DNA from: Vibrio genomosp. F10 str. ZF-129 | Lineage (GTDB): Bacteria; Pseudomonadota; Gammaproteobacteria; Enterobacterales; Vibrionaceae | NCBI RefSeq assembly: GCF_000287055.2 | Contig: NZ_AJYQ02000093.1 | Location: forward strand, 26,159 to 90,158 | Direction: 5' to 3' | Length of the DNA: 64,000 nt | Shown here: positions 30,467 to 40,479 of the stretch, in pieces | Layout: every line of letters starts with the position of its first letter | Position numbering within the stretch: position 1 is the first letter of the stretch | The notes under the pieces: generated by a model | Told to the model about the DNA's origin: nothing | The model's input: the letters and a program-made list of their open reading frames with translations, nothing else | The model's database searches: none | Program-made: the position numbers and the translations under genes

Positions 30467-31681
30467 TCAATCTTCTAAAAGCTTTTGCAATAGGACGCCA
30501 TTGAGCATGGAGCGCTTAATCATGGCAAAGGCCCCAATCGTTGGCTGTTTATCCACTTTTGAAGCGACTATTGGCAGTGCCTTATGGAAAGTGGTGAGAG
30601 ACTGATTTTCTACATTACGTCGTATCGCTGGGAATACAATGTCTTCACAAGCGGTGATATCTCCTGCGATAACCACCTTCTGCGGGTTAAACAGGTTAAT
30701 AGTGATCGCGATGGCTTTACCGAGTTGGTTCCCCACGCGAACAAGACTTTGTGTTGCTAACTCGTCACCGAAGTTAGCGTGATCACACACATCTTGAATG
30801 GTGATAGAGTCAACTTTACTTAAGCTGGATTCGTAGCCTTGATTGATCAGTTTTTGTACTCGCTCCAGAATCGCTGGGTTTGAAGCCACCGTCTCTAAGC
30901 AACCAAAGTTACCACATTGACATTGCTCGCCCAGAGGATCGATCTGAATGTGACCAATTTCTCCAACGTTACGATTGAAGCCTAAAAATACCTGACCGTT
31001 GACAATAATGCCTGCACCCGTACCACGGTGTACGCTGACTAGTATCGAATCTTGGCAATCTTTAGAGGCGCCAAAATAGTGTTCAGCTAACGCAATTCCT
31101 CTAACGTCATTCCCGACAAAGCATTCGACGTTGAATTTGTCTTTGATGATGCTGCCCAGTGGGAGGTGGTCAATATCAGTATTTGGCATGTAATCCACAA
31201 CCCCAGTTTCTGGATTAACCAAGCCTGGCAAGGCAATGCCGATCGCGATCAATTGGTTGGTAATAGCGCGATGATCTTCAATAAATCGCCCTAGTTGGGA
31301 GAGCAAGCCGTCAGTCAGCTGAGTTTGATTAGAATAGATAAGCTCGTGATGTTCCGTCACCAGCTCTATTCCTCCTAGGTTATAGAGACTAAATTGAACA
31401 TAGTCTCTGCCTAGCCTTACCGCCACTGAGTGGAAGGGTTCCACTTCTGTTGTTAAAGAAATGGCTCTGCGTCCGCCTGTGGAAGCCTGCTGGGCCACTT
31501 CTTTAATCAAACCGCGCTCAAGAAGTTGGCGGGTGATTTTGGTAACACTGGCTGGTGCGAGTTGACTCACATCAGCAACCTGTATTCTCGATATAGGACC
31601 TTTTTGATCAATAAGTCGATATACCGCTGCACTGTTTAGTTGTTTAACTAAATCTACGTTACCTATCTGTCCGCCATTCAT
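30467..31681 (-). CDS. nagC: NagC, GlcNAc-6-phosphate-responsive ROK regulator
   Basis: ROK-family repressor/activator of 404 residues. The N-terminal winged helix-turn-helix (about 20-70; VADVSQLAPASVTKITRQLL) precedes the ROK sugar-binding domain with the zinc motif GHIQIDPLGEQCQCGNFGCL. It responds to GlcNAc-6-P and controls nag and chitin genes. The gap to nagA is 2 bp, so nagA-nagC form one operon. Confidence 0.96.
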   Translation of the reverse strand: MNGGQIGNVDLVKQLNSAAVYRLIDQKGPISRIQVADVSQLAPASVTKITRQLLERGLIKEVAQQASTGGRRAISLTTEVEPFHSVAVRLGRDYVQFSLYNLGGIELVTEHHELIYSNQTQLTDGLLSQLGRFIEDHRAITNQLIAIGIALPGLVNPETGVVDYMPNTDIDHLPLGSIIKDKFNVECFVGNDVRGIALAEHYFGASKDCQDSILVSVHRGTGAGIIVNGQVFLGFNRNVGEIGHIQIDPLGEQCQCGNFGCLETVASNPAILERVQKLINQGYESSLSKVDSITIQDVCDHANFGDELATQSLVRVGNQLGKAIAITINLFNPQKVVIAGDITACEDIVFPAIRRNVENQSLTTFHKALPIVASKVDKQPTIGAFAMIKRSMLNGVLLQKLLED

Positions 31682-31683
31682 GA

Positions 31684-32820
31684 TTAATTTTGCTCGTATT
31701 GTCCGTTAACAACAGTCGCTTGAACATTGAAGTCTCTATCAAACACAGCAAGGTTAGCGACCATGCCTTTTTTAATTCGGCCTAATTGGTCATCAACACC
31801 CATTGCTGCTGCAGGGTATAGCGTAGCCATACGAAGAGCTTCATCCAAAGCGATACCGACATGCTCTACTGTATTTTGAACTGCTTCAATCATAGTCAGT
31901 GCAGAGCCGCCAAGCGTGCCATTTTCATCCACACACTTGCCATCACGGTAATATACTTTCTTGCCAACAAAAATAAAGTGATCCATCTCAGCACCTGCTG
32001 GAGCTGTGGCATCGGTCACTAATACAAGCTTTTCACCTTTGATTTTGTGAGCAATTCGGATGTTAGCGTAATCAACATGGAAGCCGTCGGCGATAATACC
32101 CGCGTAGACTTCAGGCGTATCATAAATCGCGCCCACAACACCGGGTTCACGTCCAACCATTGGGGTCATCGCATTAAATAAGTGCGTCGCAAACGTAATA
32201 CCAGATTCAAAGCTTTGGCGCGCTTCCGCATACGTTGCATTAGTGTGGCCGATTGATACGACAATACCTGCCGCTTTCAAGCGCTCGATGTGCTCGGGAG
32301 CATTGTGTTCTGGTGCTAGTGTGACTTTTGATATTAGGTCTGCATTGTCGCAGATAGTATCAATCATGCTGTCATCTGAAGGGCGGATGTGGTCAACACT
32401 ATGAATGCCTTTTTTGAGTACATTCAGGTATGGCCCTTCAAGGTGCAAACCGAGAGATTGGTTTTGATATTTTGAATGATAATCTCGAGCCGCGTTGATG
32501 GCACTTTTCATATCTTCATCGGAAGAGGTAATCAGTGTAGGCAAAAAGCTGGTACAGCCAGATTTAAGGTTAGCCAGGTGCATGGTTTGCATGGTATCTG
32601 CAGTGATTTCATCATTTAGCATGACACCACCACAACCATTAAGCTGTAAATCAATAAAACCAGGGCTTAAATTTGCACCTTGAAGATCTTTTATTTCGAT
32701 ATCTGCTGGTAACTCTGACAGAGCACAAACCGATTCGATAAGGCCTTCATTAATGATAACAGCATGATTGAGAAGTACATCGCTGCCGGTGAAAATTTTA
32801 CAGTTAGTTAGCGCATACAT
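31684..32820 (-). CDS. nagA: N-acetylglucosamine-6-phosphate deacetylase
   Basis: Converts GlcNAc-6-P, the product of NagE, to glucosamine-6-P plus acetate; 378 residues. Amidohydrolase cues: [13 protein letters not shown], metal-site [24 protein letters not shown] and catalytic aspartate in [11 protein letters not shown]. First gene of nagA-nagC, divergent from nagE. Confidence 0.97.
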   Translation of the reverse strand: MYALTNCKIFTGSDVLLNHAVIINEGLIESVCALSELPADIEIKDLQGANLSPGFIDLQLNGCGGVMLNDEITADTMQTMHLANLKSGCTSFLPTLITSSDEDMKSAINAARDYHSKYQNQSLGLHLEGPYLNVLKKGIHSVDHIRPSDDSMIDTICDNADLISKVTLAPEHNAPEHIERLKAAGIVVSIGHTNATYAEARQSFESGITFATHLFNAMTPMVGREPGVVGAIYDTPEVYAGIIADGFHVDYANIRIAHKIKGEKLVLVTDATAPAGAEMDHFIFVGKKVYYRDGKCVDENGTLGGSALTMIEAVQNTVEHVGIALDEALRMATLYPAAAMGVDDQLGRIKKGMVANLAVFDRDFNVQATVVNGQYEQN

Positions 32821-33163
32821 GATCAGCTAATCCTTATTTTAAAAATATATGAAACCTTGTGAGCTTAATTGAAGGAAAGAACGGAGTGAATACTTCTTTT
32901 TTAACGTTCAATTAGGCTGGGAATTTAGTTAGCAAATGGCGTGAAAATACTGAGTTTTATTGCTCTAAGTACATTCTTTTAAGATCGCGCCGTAATATAA
33001 ATTTACATTATTAAAAAGTGGTGCAAGCCTTTATTTTATTGGCCTGGACGCCATAATTTGGTGCTAATAATCTCTAAATGTTATCGTCTATTTGCCATTT
33101 TTTTTAATTGTAAAATAAGTTTTATGATCTAGCTAGCAAAAACCTGCCTTTTTGGGTGTTTCT

Positions 33164-33179
33164 GGTGATTATGATCACA
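33164..33179 (+). promoter_or_regulatory. CRP site upstream of nagE
   Basis: GGTGA-N6-TCACA (GGTGATTATGATCACA) matches the CRP consensus TGTGA-N6-TCACA at 9 of 10 conserved positions. Its centre lies about 125 bp before the nagE start. Confidence 0.75.
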
Positions 33180-33191
33180 AATGGTAAGGTT

Positions 33192-33213
33192 TTAATTTGC
33201 GGAGCAAAATTAA
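33192..33213 (+). promoter_or_regulatory. Candidate NagC operator
   Basis: Imperfect 22-bp palindrome: arms TTAATTT and AAAATTAA, with G/C pairs flanking the centre (GCGGAGC). The arms and the G/C pairs resemble the E. coli nagE operator as I remember it. It lies 13 bp after the CRP-like site. Confidence 0.55.
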
Positions 33214-33296
33214 TGGCCTAAACTGAAAGCGACTAAATTGAGTGACCGAAATAAGTTACTCGCATAATGATTAATTCCTATAGGGGGAACTATAAG

Positions 33297-34853
33297 GTGA
33301 ATATTCTTGGATACGCACAAAAGCTAGGTAAAGCTCTTATGCTGCCTATCGCAACGTTACCGATTGCGGCGCTTTTACTACGTTTGGGTCAAGGCGACCT
33401 GTTAGATATCGCATTCATGGCGCAAGCTGGTGGAGCAATTTTTGGTAACCTACCGCTTCTATTCGGTTTGGGTATTGCGATTGGTCTTTCTAAAGACGGT
33501 AACGGTGCGGCAGGTCTTGCTGGTGCAGTTGCTTACTTCGTACTAACTGCTACAGCAACGACAATTAACGCAGATGTTAACATGTCATTCTTCGGCGGTA
33601 TCTTCGCAGGTATCATCGCAGGTCACTCATACAACGCTTTCCACGCGACACGCCTTCCAGAATGGCTGGCTTTCTTCGCGGGTAAACGTTTAGTACCTAT
33701 CATGGCCGGTCTATTTGCACTTGTTGCCGGTGCTGTTTCTGGTGTGGTTTGGCCTGGTGTACAGTCTGGTCTAGATGCACTTGCTCACGCAGTATCAACG
33801 TCTGGCGCTGTTGGTCAATTCGTTTACGGTACTCTTAACCGTGCACTTATCCCTGTCGGTCTGCACCACGTGTTGAACTCTTACTTCTGGTTCGGTATGG
33901 GTACGTGTCAAGAAATCATCGTTGCTGGTCAAGGCGCTTTCGCTAACATCACTCAACTTTGTGTTGACCCGACACTGGCTAAAACTCTAGTTGTTGGTCA
34001 AGAGCACACGTTCACATTCGCTAACTCTGTTACTCCAGAAATCACAACTGTTGTGAAAGAAGTGACTGAAACAGTGAAATCTGGCGACCTACACCGTTTC
34101 TTCGGTGGCGATAAAGGCGCTGGCGTATTCATGAACGGTTTCTTCCCTGTCATGATGTTCGGTCTACCAGGCGCAGCTCTAGCAATGTACCTAGCAGCTC
34201 CTGCTGAAAAACGCAGCCAAGTTGGTGGTGCACTGTTCTCAGTAGCCTTCTGTTCTTTCCTAACGGGTATCACAGAGCCACTAGAATTCATGTTTGTATT
34301 CCTAGCGCCTGCTCTATACGCAATGCACGCTGTGTTTACAGGTCTGTCTCTAGTTGTTGCTAACATGTTTGGTACGCTACACGGCTTTGGTTTCTCTGCA
34401 GGTCTTATCGACTTCGTATTGAACTGGGGTCTAGCAACTAAACCATTCACTCTACTATTGATTGGTCTAGCATTTGGTGCTCTATACTTCTTCACATTTA
34501 GCTTTGCTATCCGCGCATTCAACCTTAAGTCGCCAGGTCGTGAAGATGAAGACGAAGAAGCTGCTCCAGCGGGCGACGCTCCAAAAGGTGATGTTGCACG
34601 TCAATACCTTAAAGCTCTAGGTGGTCACGACAACCTAACTTCAATTGATGCATGTATCACACGTCTACGTTTAACTCTTAAAGACCGCTCTATCGCTGAT
34701 GAAGCTGTACTTAAGAAGCTTGGCGCGAAAGGTGTTGTTAAACTAGGTGAAAATAACCTACAAGTTATTCTTGGCCCACTGGCTGAAATCGTTGCTGGCG
34801 AAATGAAAGCAATCGGTCCAGGTGAAGACCTTTCAGATGTAAAACTTCCTTAG
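33297..34853 (+). CDS. nagE: PTS N-acetylglucosamine permease NagE (EIICB)
   Basis: Imports and phosphorylates GlcNAc. The start chosen is GTG at 33297 (518 residues, MNILGYAQKLGKALMLPI), because AGGGGGA lies 8 nt before it. An ATG ten codons upstream has no RBS. The EIIC membrane domain (about 1-410) is followed by the EIIB domain (about 440-518) with the phosphorylated cysteine in SIDACITRLRL. E. coli NagE is about 650 residues and ends with an EIIA domain; here that domain is absent, so EIIA-Glc (crr) or another EIIA must donate phosphate. Confidence 0.96.
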   Translation: MNILGYAQKLGKALMLPIATLPIAALLLRLGQGDLLDIAFMAQAGGAIFGNLPLLFGLGIAIGLSKDGNGAAGLAGAVAYFVLTATATTINADVNMSFFGGIFAGIIAGHSYNAFHATRLPEWLAFFAGKRLVPIMAGLFALVAGAVSGVVWPGVQSGLDALAHAVSTSGAVGQFVYGTLNRALIPVGLHHVLNSYFWFGMGTCQEIIVAGQGAFANITQLCVDPTLAKTLVVGQEHTFTFANSVTPEITTVVKEVTETVKSGDLHRFFGGDKGAGVFMNGFFPVMMFGLPGAALAMYLAAPAEKRSQVGGALFSVAFCSFLTGITEPLEFMFVFLAPALYAMHAVFTGLSLVVANMFGTLHGFGFSAGLIDFVLNWGLATKPFTLLLIGLAFGALYFFTFSFAIRAFNLKSPGREDEDEEAAPAGDAPKGDVARQYLKALGGHDNLTSIDACITRLRLTLKDRSIADEAVLKKLGAKGVVKLGENNLQVILGPLAEIVAGEMKAIGPGEDLSDVKLP

Positions 34854-34903
34854 TCGCAACTTTCCTTAATTGGAATAACGACAAGTAAGTGAAAAATATT
34901 AAG

Positions 34904-34928
34904 CCTCCCTATTTTGGGAGGTTTTTTT
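34904..34928 (+). terminator. nagE intrinsic terminator
   Basis: CCTCCC pairs with GGGAGG around TATTTT, followed by TTTTTTT; 50 bp past nagE. Confidence 0.93.
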
Positions 34929-35112
34929 GTTTGTGTTGAAGTCTATAAGGTTGAGTGGCTAGAAGATGAACGCTGTATTCTTCATCATTCTTCACGGGCT
35001 CAGCGAGTAATTGATAATTTAATGCGAGTTCTTATTGTGTAAAGGCGTAGAATTGTGGATCATTAACGGCTTATTAATTCTGACAATACTAAACCATATT
35101 GAGGTGCTATAG

Positions 35113-36774
35113 ATGAGTGAAGCTGCTGAGGCTCGTCCATCGAATTTCATTCGCCAAATCATAGATAAAGATTTAGCGGATGGTAAACACACTAACGTGC
35201 ATACTCGTTTCCCACCGGAGCCGAACGGGTATTTGCACATTGGTCATGCTAAATCTATTTGCTTAAATTTTGGTATTGCTCAGGACTACCAGGGGCAGTG
35301 TAATCTACGTTTTGATGACACAAACCCTGAGAAAGAAGACGTTGAGTACGTTGAGTCTATTAAAAATGACGTCAGCTGGTTAGGCTTTGAATGGTCTGGC
35401 GATGTTTGTTATTCATCGAATTACTTTGATACGCTTTATGGCTACGCTGTTGAGCTAATAAACAAAGGTCTAGCGTATGTCGATGAGTTGAGCCCAGAGC
35501 AGATCCGTGAATACCGCGGTACGTTAACAGAGCCTGGTAAAGCGAGCCCTTATCGCGATCGTAGTCCTGAAGAAAATTTAGCGTTATTTGAGAAGATGCG
35601 CGAAGGTGGATTCAAAGAAGGGACTGCGTGTCTGCGAGCTAAAATTGATATGAGCTCTTCGTTCATGGTGATGCGCGATCCGGTGATATACCGCGTTCGC
35701 TTTGCGACTCACCATCAAACGGGCGATAAGTGGTGCATTTACCCTATGTACGACTTTACGCATTGTATTTCTGATGCCCTTGAGGGGATCACTCATTCGT
35801 TGTGTACGCTTGAGTTCCAAGATAACCGTCGTTTGTACGATTGGGTCCTTGAGAATATCTCGATTGATTGTCAACCGCATCAATATGAATTCAGTCGTTT
35901 GAATCTTGAGTATACGGTGATGTCAAAACGTAAGCTGAATCAGTTAGTTGTTGAAAACCTGGTTGAAGGTTGGGACGACCCACGCATGCCAACGATTTCT
36001 GGTTTGCGCCGACGAGGTTTCACTCCTGGTTCTATCCGTGAATTCTGTAAGCGTATTGGTGTAACGAAGCAAGAGAACATGATTGAGTTTGGTTCTCTAG
36101 AATCTTGTATTCGTGATGATCTGAATGAAAATGCGCCTCGTGCTATGGCAGTTCTTGATCCTATTAAAGTGGTTATTGAAAACTTTGATGAGACGAACGT
36201 TGAGACATTGACGATTGCTAACCACCCAAATAAGCCTGAAATGGGTAGTCGCGAAGTACCATTCTCTCGTGAAGTTTGGATCGAGCGTGATGATTTTCGT
36301 GAAGAAGCGAACAAGAAGTACAAACGTTTAGTACTAGGTAAAGAAGTTCGACTGCGCGGCTCGTACGTGATTAAAGCTGAGCGTATTGAAAAAGATGCGG
36401 AAGGCAATATTACGACTATTTTCTGCTCTTACGACAATGAAACACTGGGTAAGAATCCAGCTGACGGTCGCAAAGTAAAGGGCGTGATTCACTGGGTTTC
36501 TGCTGACAAAGCGATACCAGCTGAAATTCGCCTATATGATCGTCTATTTACGGTTGCTAACCCAGCAGCAGAAGATAACTTTGCTGAAACGATCAACCCT
36601 GAATCATTGCTGAAAGTGAACGGGTTTGTTGAGCCTAGCTTAGCTTCAGCGGTTGCGGAGCAAGGGTTCCAATTTGAACGTACGGGGTACTTCTGTGTGG
36701 ACAGCAAAGAGTCTAAGGCTGATGCACTCGTGTTTAATCGTACGGTAGGATTACGTGATACCTGGGCTGGTTAA
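35113..36774 (+). CDS. glnS: Glutaminyl-tRNA synthetase
   Basis: Class I aminoacyl-tRNA synthetase charging tRNA-Gln; 553 residues, close to E. coli (554). HIGH motif in [16 protein letters not shown] (about residues 34-49) and KMSKS-type motif in VMSKRKL (about 270) are seen, with the C-terminal beta-barrel anticodon domains. The frame begins at an ATG preceded by GAGG. Confidence 0.98.
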   Translation: MSEAAEARPSNFIRQIIDKDLADGKHTNVHTRFPPEPNGYLHIGHAKSICLNFGIAQDYQGQCNLRFDDTNPEKEDVEYVESIKNDVSWLGFEWSGDVCYSSNYFDTLYGYAVELINKGLAYVDELSPEQIREYRGTLTEPGKASPYRDRSPEENLALFEKMREGGFKEGTACLRAKIDMSSSFMVMRDPVIYRVRFATHHQTGDKWCIYPMYDFTHCISDALEGITHSLCTLEFQDNRRLYDWVLENISIDCQPHQYEFSRLNLEYTVMSKRKLNQLVVENLVEGWDDPRMPTISGLRRRGFTPGSIREFCKRIGVTKQENMIEFGSLESCIRDDLNENAPRAMAVLDPIKVVIENFDETNVETLTIANHPNKPEMGSREVPFSREVWIERDDFREEANKKYKRLVLGKEVRLRGSYVIKAERIEKDAEGNITTIFCSYDNETLGKNPADGRKVKGVIHWVSADKAIPAEIRLYDRLFTVANPAAEDNFAETINPESLLKVNGFVEPSLASAVAEQGFQFERTGYFCVDSKESKADALVFNRTVGLRDTWAG

Positions 36775-36802
36775 ATGGCCATATTCGCTTTCTACTGATA
36801 AC

Positions 36803-36830
36803 AAAAATGCCAGCTGATGCTGGCATTTTT
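36803..36830. terminator. Bidirectional terminator between glnS and fur
   Basis: Perfect 12-bp stem (AAAAATGCCAGC with GCTGGCATTTTT), TGAT loop, between convergent genes. Confidence 0.95.
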
Positions 36831-36846
36831 TATTCTTAACAACGCA

Positions 36847-37293
36847 TTATTTTGGCTTATGAGCGTCGGATTTTTCTTTGCAATCACCACTTGCGCATTT
36901 CCCATAGAGGTAAAGGCTGTGATTGGTCAATTCGACATTGTATTTTTTTGCGATCTCTTTTTGACGTTCTTCGATAAGGTCATCAGCAAATTCGATAACA
37001 GTCCCGCAGTCTAAACAGACGAGATGATCATGATGCTCCTGAGTCGATAATTCAAAAACAGACTTACCACCTTCAAAGTGATGGCGGGTTACGATACCGG
37101 CATCGTCAAATTGGTTAAGAACACGGTATACCGTGGCAAGACCGATCTCTTCACCAAGATCAATCAACTTCTTATACAAGTCTTCTGCACTAATATGTTG
37201 GCTGGATGGATGTTGCAGTATTTCTAAAATCTTTAGCCTTGGAAGGGTTATTTTAAGACCAGCATTCTTTAGCGCTTGGTTATTATCTGACAT
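36847..37293 (-). CDS. fur: Ferric uptake regulator Fur
   Basis: Iron-responsive dimeric repressor of 148 residues. The N-terminal winged helix (about 1-80; LGEEIGLATVYRVLNQFDDA) precedes the metal-binding/dimerisation domain with EHHDHLVCLDCGTVIEF and a second cysteine pair CASGDC. In Vibrio and relatives fur lies near fldA, as here. A candidate Fur box is at 60250-60277 in this window. Confidence 0.98.
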   Translation of the reverse strand: MSDNNQALKNAGLKITLPRLKILEILQHPSSQHISAEDLYKKLIDLGEEIGLATVYRVLNQFDDAGIVTRHHFEGGKSVFELSTQEHHDHLVCLDCGTVIEFADDLIEERQKEIAKKYNVELTNHSLYLYGKCASGDCKEKSDAHKPK

Positions 37294-37451
37294 ATACTTT
37301 CCTGTTGATGTTCTGCGGTCGTAACTGATCCAACGTTTTAGTTATTATAGGGTAGTGTCACTCAACAATAAACCGCGAAGTTCAAAGGGTTAATAGGAAT
37401 GCATGATAAACTTTGCATAATTTGACACAAAAGATGTCGGACCAGTAACTT

Positions 37452-37480
37452 TTATGTAACAATTTACACCAACCTATACT
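37452..37480 (+). promoter_or_regulatory. Possible promoter immediately before the DUF4442 gene
   Basis: TATACT (37475-37480) is a good -10 hexamer; TTATGT at 37452-37457 is a poor -35 with a 17-bp spacer. Transcription from it would start about 8-10 nt before the ATG at 37496, leaving almost no leader. Confidence 0.4.
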
Positions 37481-37495
37481 GACCGTCGCATTTTT

Positions 37496-37987
37496 ATGGA
37501 TTCATTTGTATCAAAAATATATACCCCCAATATCGTTAAATTTGCATTGAATATTTGGCCACCATTCTGGGGGGCTGGCATTAAGATTCAGTCAATTAGT
37601 GAAGATTTTCGTGAAGTTCAGATGAAGCTAAAATTGCGCTGGTGGAACAAAAATGCCAATCGCACTCAATATGGTGGCAGTATTTTTTCACTCACGGATC
37701 CCGTTTATTCATTAATGCTGATGGGCATTCTTGGTGATAAATATTACGTTTGGGACAAAGAGGCGAGCATCAATTTTATTAAGCCAGGTTTAGGTGATCT
37801 TCATGCGGATTTTATGGTCTCCCAGCCCCAAATCGACGAAATCTATGAATCCACGATGAATGGTGACAAGTGTTTTCCTGAGTTCGTCATTCATGTAAAA
37901 GATAAGAACGGTGAAGTGGTCGCAGAGGTTCAAAGAAAGTTATACGTTAGAAAGAAGCCCAAATATCGTAGTGATGATGAGCAATAA
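37496..37987 (+). CDS. DUF4442 (hotdog-fold, thioesterase-like) protein
   Basis: Protein of 163 residues. The arrangement WWNKNANRTQYGGSIFSLTDPVYSLML resembles the central helix and GG turn of hotdog-fold thioesterases and matches the DUF4442 family. Substrate unknown. No Shine-Dalgarno sequence lies before the ATG, and a -10-like TATACT is only 16 nt upstream, so the mRNA may be leaderless or nearly so. It is divergent from fur and convergent with fldA. Confidence 0.82.
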   Translation: MDSFVSKIYTPNIVKFALNIWPPFWGAGIKIQSISEDFREVQMKLKLRWWNKNANRTQYGGSIFSLTDPVYSLMLMGILGDKYYVWDKEASINFIKPGLGDLHADFMVSQPQIDEIYESTMNGDKCFPEFVIHVKDKNGEVVAEVQRKLYVRKKPKYRSDDEQ

Positions 37988-38026
37988 CTAGGGTTTCACG
38001 ATTTAACCCTTTAACAGGCAATAAAA

Positions 38027-38052
38027 AACCTCCTAGAATGGAGGTTCTTTTT
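38027..38052. terminator. Terminator between DUF4442 gene and fldA
   Basis: AACCTCC pairs with GGAGGTT around TAGAAT. A-rich and T-rich flanks on both sides suit two convergent genes. Confidence 0.9.
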
Positions 38053-38073
38053 TGAACTTGGTTAAGTATTTAC

Positions 38074-38607
38074 TTAGTCAGCAAGTTCAGACAAGCACAT
38101 TTCTTCATGGATCTGAGCAGCCCAGGTATTTACGCGAGATTCAGTCAGTTCAGGTTGACGATCTTCATCAATACATAGACCGACAAACTGGCTGTCATCC
38201 CCTTCTACGAGTGCTTTAGAGGCTTCAAACTCGTAGCTTTCGGTTGATGTATAACCCAGAATGGTGCCGCCTTTCGCTTCGACGATGTCTCGAACAGTCC
38301 CCATCGCGTCACAGAAATATTCAGCGTAATCTTCTTGATCACCGCAGCCGAAAATACCAACAAGCTTGGTTGAGAAGTCAATCCCTTCTAGCTCAGGAAA
38401 AAAATCATCCCAGTCGCATTGAGCTTCACCGTAGTACCAAGTAGGAATGCCAAGAAGAAGCAGATCAAAGTTATCAATGTCTTCTTTGCTACTTTTTGCA
38501 ATATCTTGAACGTGAACGAGTTGTTTACCCAATTGCTTTTGAATCATCTTTGCAACAGCTTCTGTGTTGCCGGTGTCGCTACCAAAGAAGATACCTACAC
38601 TTGCCAT
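38074..38607 (-). CDS. fldA: Flavodoxin FldA
   Basis: FMN electron carrier of 177 residues. Start is the ATG at 38607 (MASVGIFFGSDTGNTEAVAK), with AAAGG upstream; an in-frame ATG at 38625 includes that RBS. The phosphate-binding loop GSDTGNTE (about residues 9-16) and the flavin-stacking region IPTWYYGEAQCDWDDF are intact. It donates electrons to radical-SAM and reductive enzymes. It is clustered near fur, which often controls it. Confidence 0.96.
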   Translation of the reverse strand: MASVGIFFGSDTGNTEAVAKMIQKQLGKQLVHVQDIAKSSKEDIDNFDLLLLGIPTWYYGEAQCDWDDFFPELEGIDFSTKLVGIFGCGDQEDYAEYFCDAMGTVRDIVEAKGGTILGYTSTESYEFEASKALVEGDDSQFVGLCIDEDRQPELTESRVNTWAAQIHEEMCLSELAD

Positions 38608-38658
38608 AGAATCATTACCTTTCATATTGTCTGTGTCGAGGGGCTAAAGAAACAGTGG

Positions 38659-38880
38659 CTAACCAAGCCCTGAACCTTCCCAGCTAATTTGGATCAATCC
38701 TTTAGCGATGAATCCAGCGCAACCAAGGAAAAGTACTAGCCATACAATACGACGCCCAAAAGGAGGAACATTGCCTTGTTTGAGAACATCTTTTATCGCC
38801 ATACCAATGAGGAAGAAGATAGATGCAAAAAGTAAGTCTAAACCAATAGACTCAAGCATGTTCATATAGTCGTACAGCAT
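38659..38880 (-). CDS. DUF2788 small membrane protein
   Basis: Protein of 73 residues with two transmembrane helices (about 10-32 and 44-63). The middle motif IKDVLKQGNVPPFGRRIVW is typical of DUF2788, a family found between ybfF and fldA in vibrios and relatives. Function unknown. Confidence 0.85.
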   Translation of the reverse strand: MLYDYMNMLESIGLDLLFASIFFLIGMAIKDVLKQGNVPPFGRRIVWLVLFLGCAGFIAKGLIQISWEGSGLG

Positions 38881-38983
38881 GGAATCCCTTTATGCCAATT
38901 TACTTGCGCGCACTATACCATTGTTAAACGCTAAAGTTAATCCGTGCAGAGTTATCTGTGCCTGATTAATGAGAGTAACGTTA

Positions 38984-39745
38984 TTATAAAAAGTTCCGAA
39001 TTACTCTTAGCACTTCTTTTGGCTTTTCAGCGTGTAGCCAGTGACCAACGTTTGAGACGATATGCGCCTTAGCCTGTGGGAATTGACGTTGAATCTCTGG
39101 TTGGTGTTCTGGTAATAAGTAGTCTGATTGCGCCCCTTTGACAAATAGCGTTGGAATAGCGATTGGTTCAACACTATGCCACCCCAGTATTTCCCAATAA
39201 TGAGTCACAATGGATTCGACATTGAATCGCCAGCACATAATGCCGTCAGAGCGAAATAAGGATTTACTCAAAAACTGCCTAACACCTTCGATGAGAATAT
39301 GTTCAGACATGATTTCTAACGCTTTATTGCGGCTGGTCGGCTTTGCTTCGATGACCGCTTGTAGTCCGTTAAGCACATTTTCGTGTCGGTGGACTTGGTA
39401 GGCAACGGGCGCCATATCTAAAACAACCAACTTGCTGATAAGTGAGTTTGATATCGCCGCCACTTTCATCGCGACCTTTCCGCCCATGGAGTGACCAATC
39501 AGTACAACATCGGAAAGATTAAGGTGCTCAAGAAGAGACACAACATCTTCAGCCATAGATGCATAGTCATGCGTATCTGAATGAAACGATAAGCCATGGT
39601 TTCGGAGATCAATGCTTAAAACTTGATGATCGTGTCCAAGATCACGTGCTAGCAAGCCGAGATTGTCCAAGTTTCCAAACAAGCCATGGATTAAAACAAG
39701 AGTTTGGCCGGAGCCTTCAAGTTTGTAGTTGAGCAATTGAGACAT
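38984..39745 (-). CDS. ybfF: Alpha/beta-hydrolase esterase YbfF
   Basis: Esterase/acyl hydrolase of 253 residues. HGLFGNLDNLG near the start, nucleophile elbow GHSMGGK, and NVGHWLHAEKP with the catalytic histidine match E. coli YbfF (254 residues). I chose the ATG at 39745; ATGs at 39760 and 39820 are in frame but add sequence not found in the family. It neighbours seqA divergently, as in E. coli. Confidence 0.9.
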   Translation of the reverse strand: MSQLLNYKLEGSGQTLVLIHGLFGNLDNLGLLARDLGHDHQVLSIDLRNHGLSFHSDTHDYASMAEDVVSLLEHLNLSDVVLIGHSMGGKVAMKVAAISNSLISKLVVLDMAPVAYQVHRHENVLNGLQAVIEAKPTSRNKALEIMSEHILIEGVRQFLSKSLFRSDGIMCWRFNVESIVTHYWEILGWHSVEPIAIPTLFVKGAQSDYLLPEHQPEIQRQFPQAKAHIVSNVGHWLHAEKPKEVLRVIRNFL

Positions 39746-39838
39746 TTTTATCTTATTCATGATTGGTTTGCCGTAGAGTATCCGTGAAGATCTCGCTATA
39801 ATCCCACAGAGTTTAAACATAGAGATTGTGAAAAGCGA

Positions 39839-40384
39839 ATGAAAACAATTGAGGTTGATGAGGATCTATACCGTTATATTGCGAGCCAGACTCAGCATAT
39901 TGGTGAAAGCGCGTCTGATATATTACGCCGATTACTGAATGCAAATAAAGGCGACAATGCGGAGACTCAGCAAGAAGAAGCACAAGTGAAGCCGAAAGGT
40001 ATTGTTGTCAGCAAAGACGCGGGTAAAGTGGAAGCGGTCGACAGTATTAAAGAGATGCGCTCTTTATTGATCTCTGACGAGTTTGCAAGCTTAAAGAAAG
40101 CGATTGATCGTTTTATGCTGGTGTTGTCCACTCTGCACCGAGTTAACCCAGCAAGCTTTTCTGAAGCGACCCAAGTCAAAGGGCGCAAACGTGTTTATTT
40201 TGCTGATAATGAACAGACGCTATTGGCAAACGGTAATACGACAAAACCAAAAGCGATTCCCAATACACCGTTTTGGGTTATAACCAATAATAATACCAGT
40301 CGAAAACGACAAATGACTGAGCAGCTGATGACGCGAATGAACTTTCCAGCTGATTTAATCGAAAAGGTTATAAATACGATTTAG
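39839..40384 (+). CDS. seqA: SeqA, negative modulator of replication initiation
   Basis: Binds hemimethylated GATC sites near oriC and behind the fork; 181 residues, as in E. coli. The N-terminal oligomerisation helix-turn-helix (MKTIEVDEDLYRYIASQTQH), a flexible linker (about 36-60) and the DNA-binding domain (about 70-181; GRKRVYFADNEQTLLANGN, NNNTSRKRQM) are all seen. Followed by pgm, as in E. coli. Confidence 0.96.
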   Translation: MKTIEVDEDLYRYIASQTQHIGESASDILRRLLNANKGDNAETQQEEAQVKPKGIVVSKDAGKVEAVDSIKEMRSLLISDEFASLKKAIDRFMLVLSTLHRVNPASFSEATQVKGRKRVYFADNEQTLLANGNTTKPKAIPNTPFWVITNNNTSRKRQMTEQLMTRMNFPADLIEKVINTI

Positions 40385-40397
40385 ATTTTATACTTGA

Positions 40398-40444
40398 AGC
40401 CTCACAATAACATGCATGGTTAGCAGCGTATTGTGAGGCTTTTT
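40398..40444 (+). terminator. Terminator/attenuator between seqA and pgm
   Basis: Twelve-bp perfect stem (AGCCTCACAATA with TATTGTGAGGCT), 19-nt loop, then TTTT. The short T-run and long loop would allow some read-through into pgm. Confidence 0.78.
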
Positions 40445-40479
40445 AGTGTTACAAACCTACCTAAGAAAGGACGTCATAA

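Larger units (their letters stand above)
32821..33296. promoter_or_regulatory. nagA-nagE divergent control region
   Basis: AT-rich 476-bp gap without a gene. It holds a CRP-like site (33164-33179) and a NagC-like operator (33192-33213) close to nagE. The nagA-proximal half is AT-rich with no operator I would defend. The arrangement parallels the E. coli nagE-nagB regulatory gap. Confidence 0.7.
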
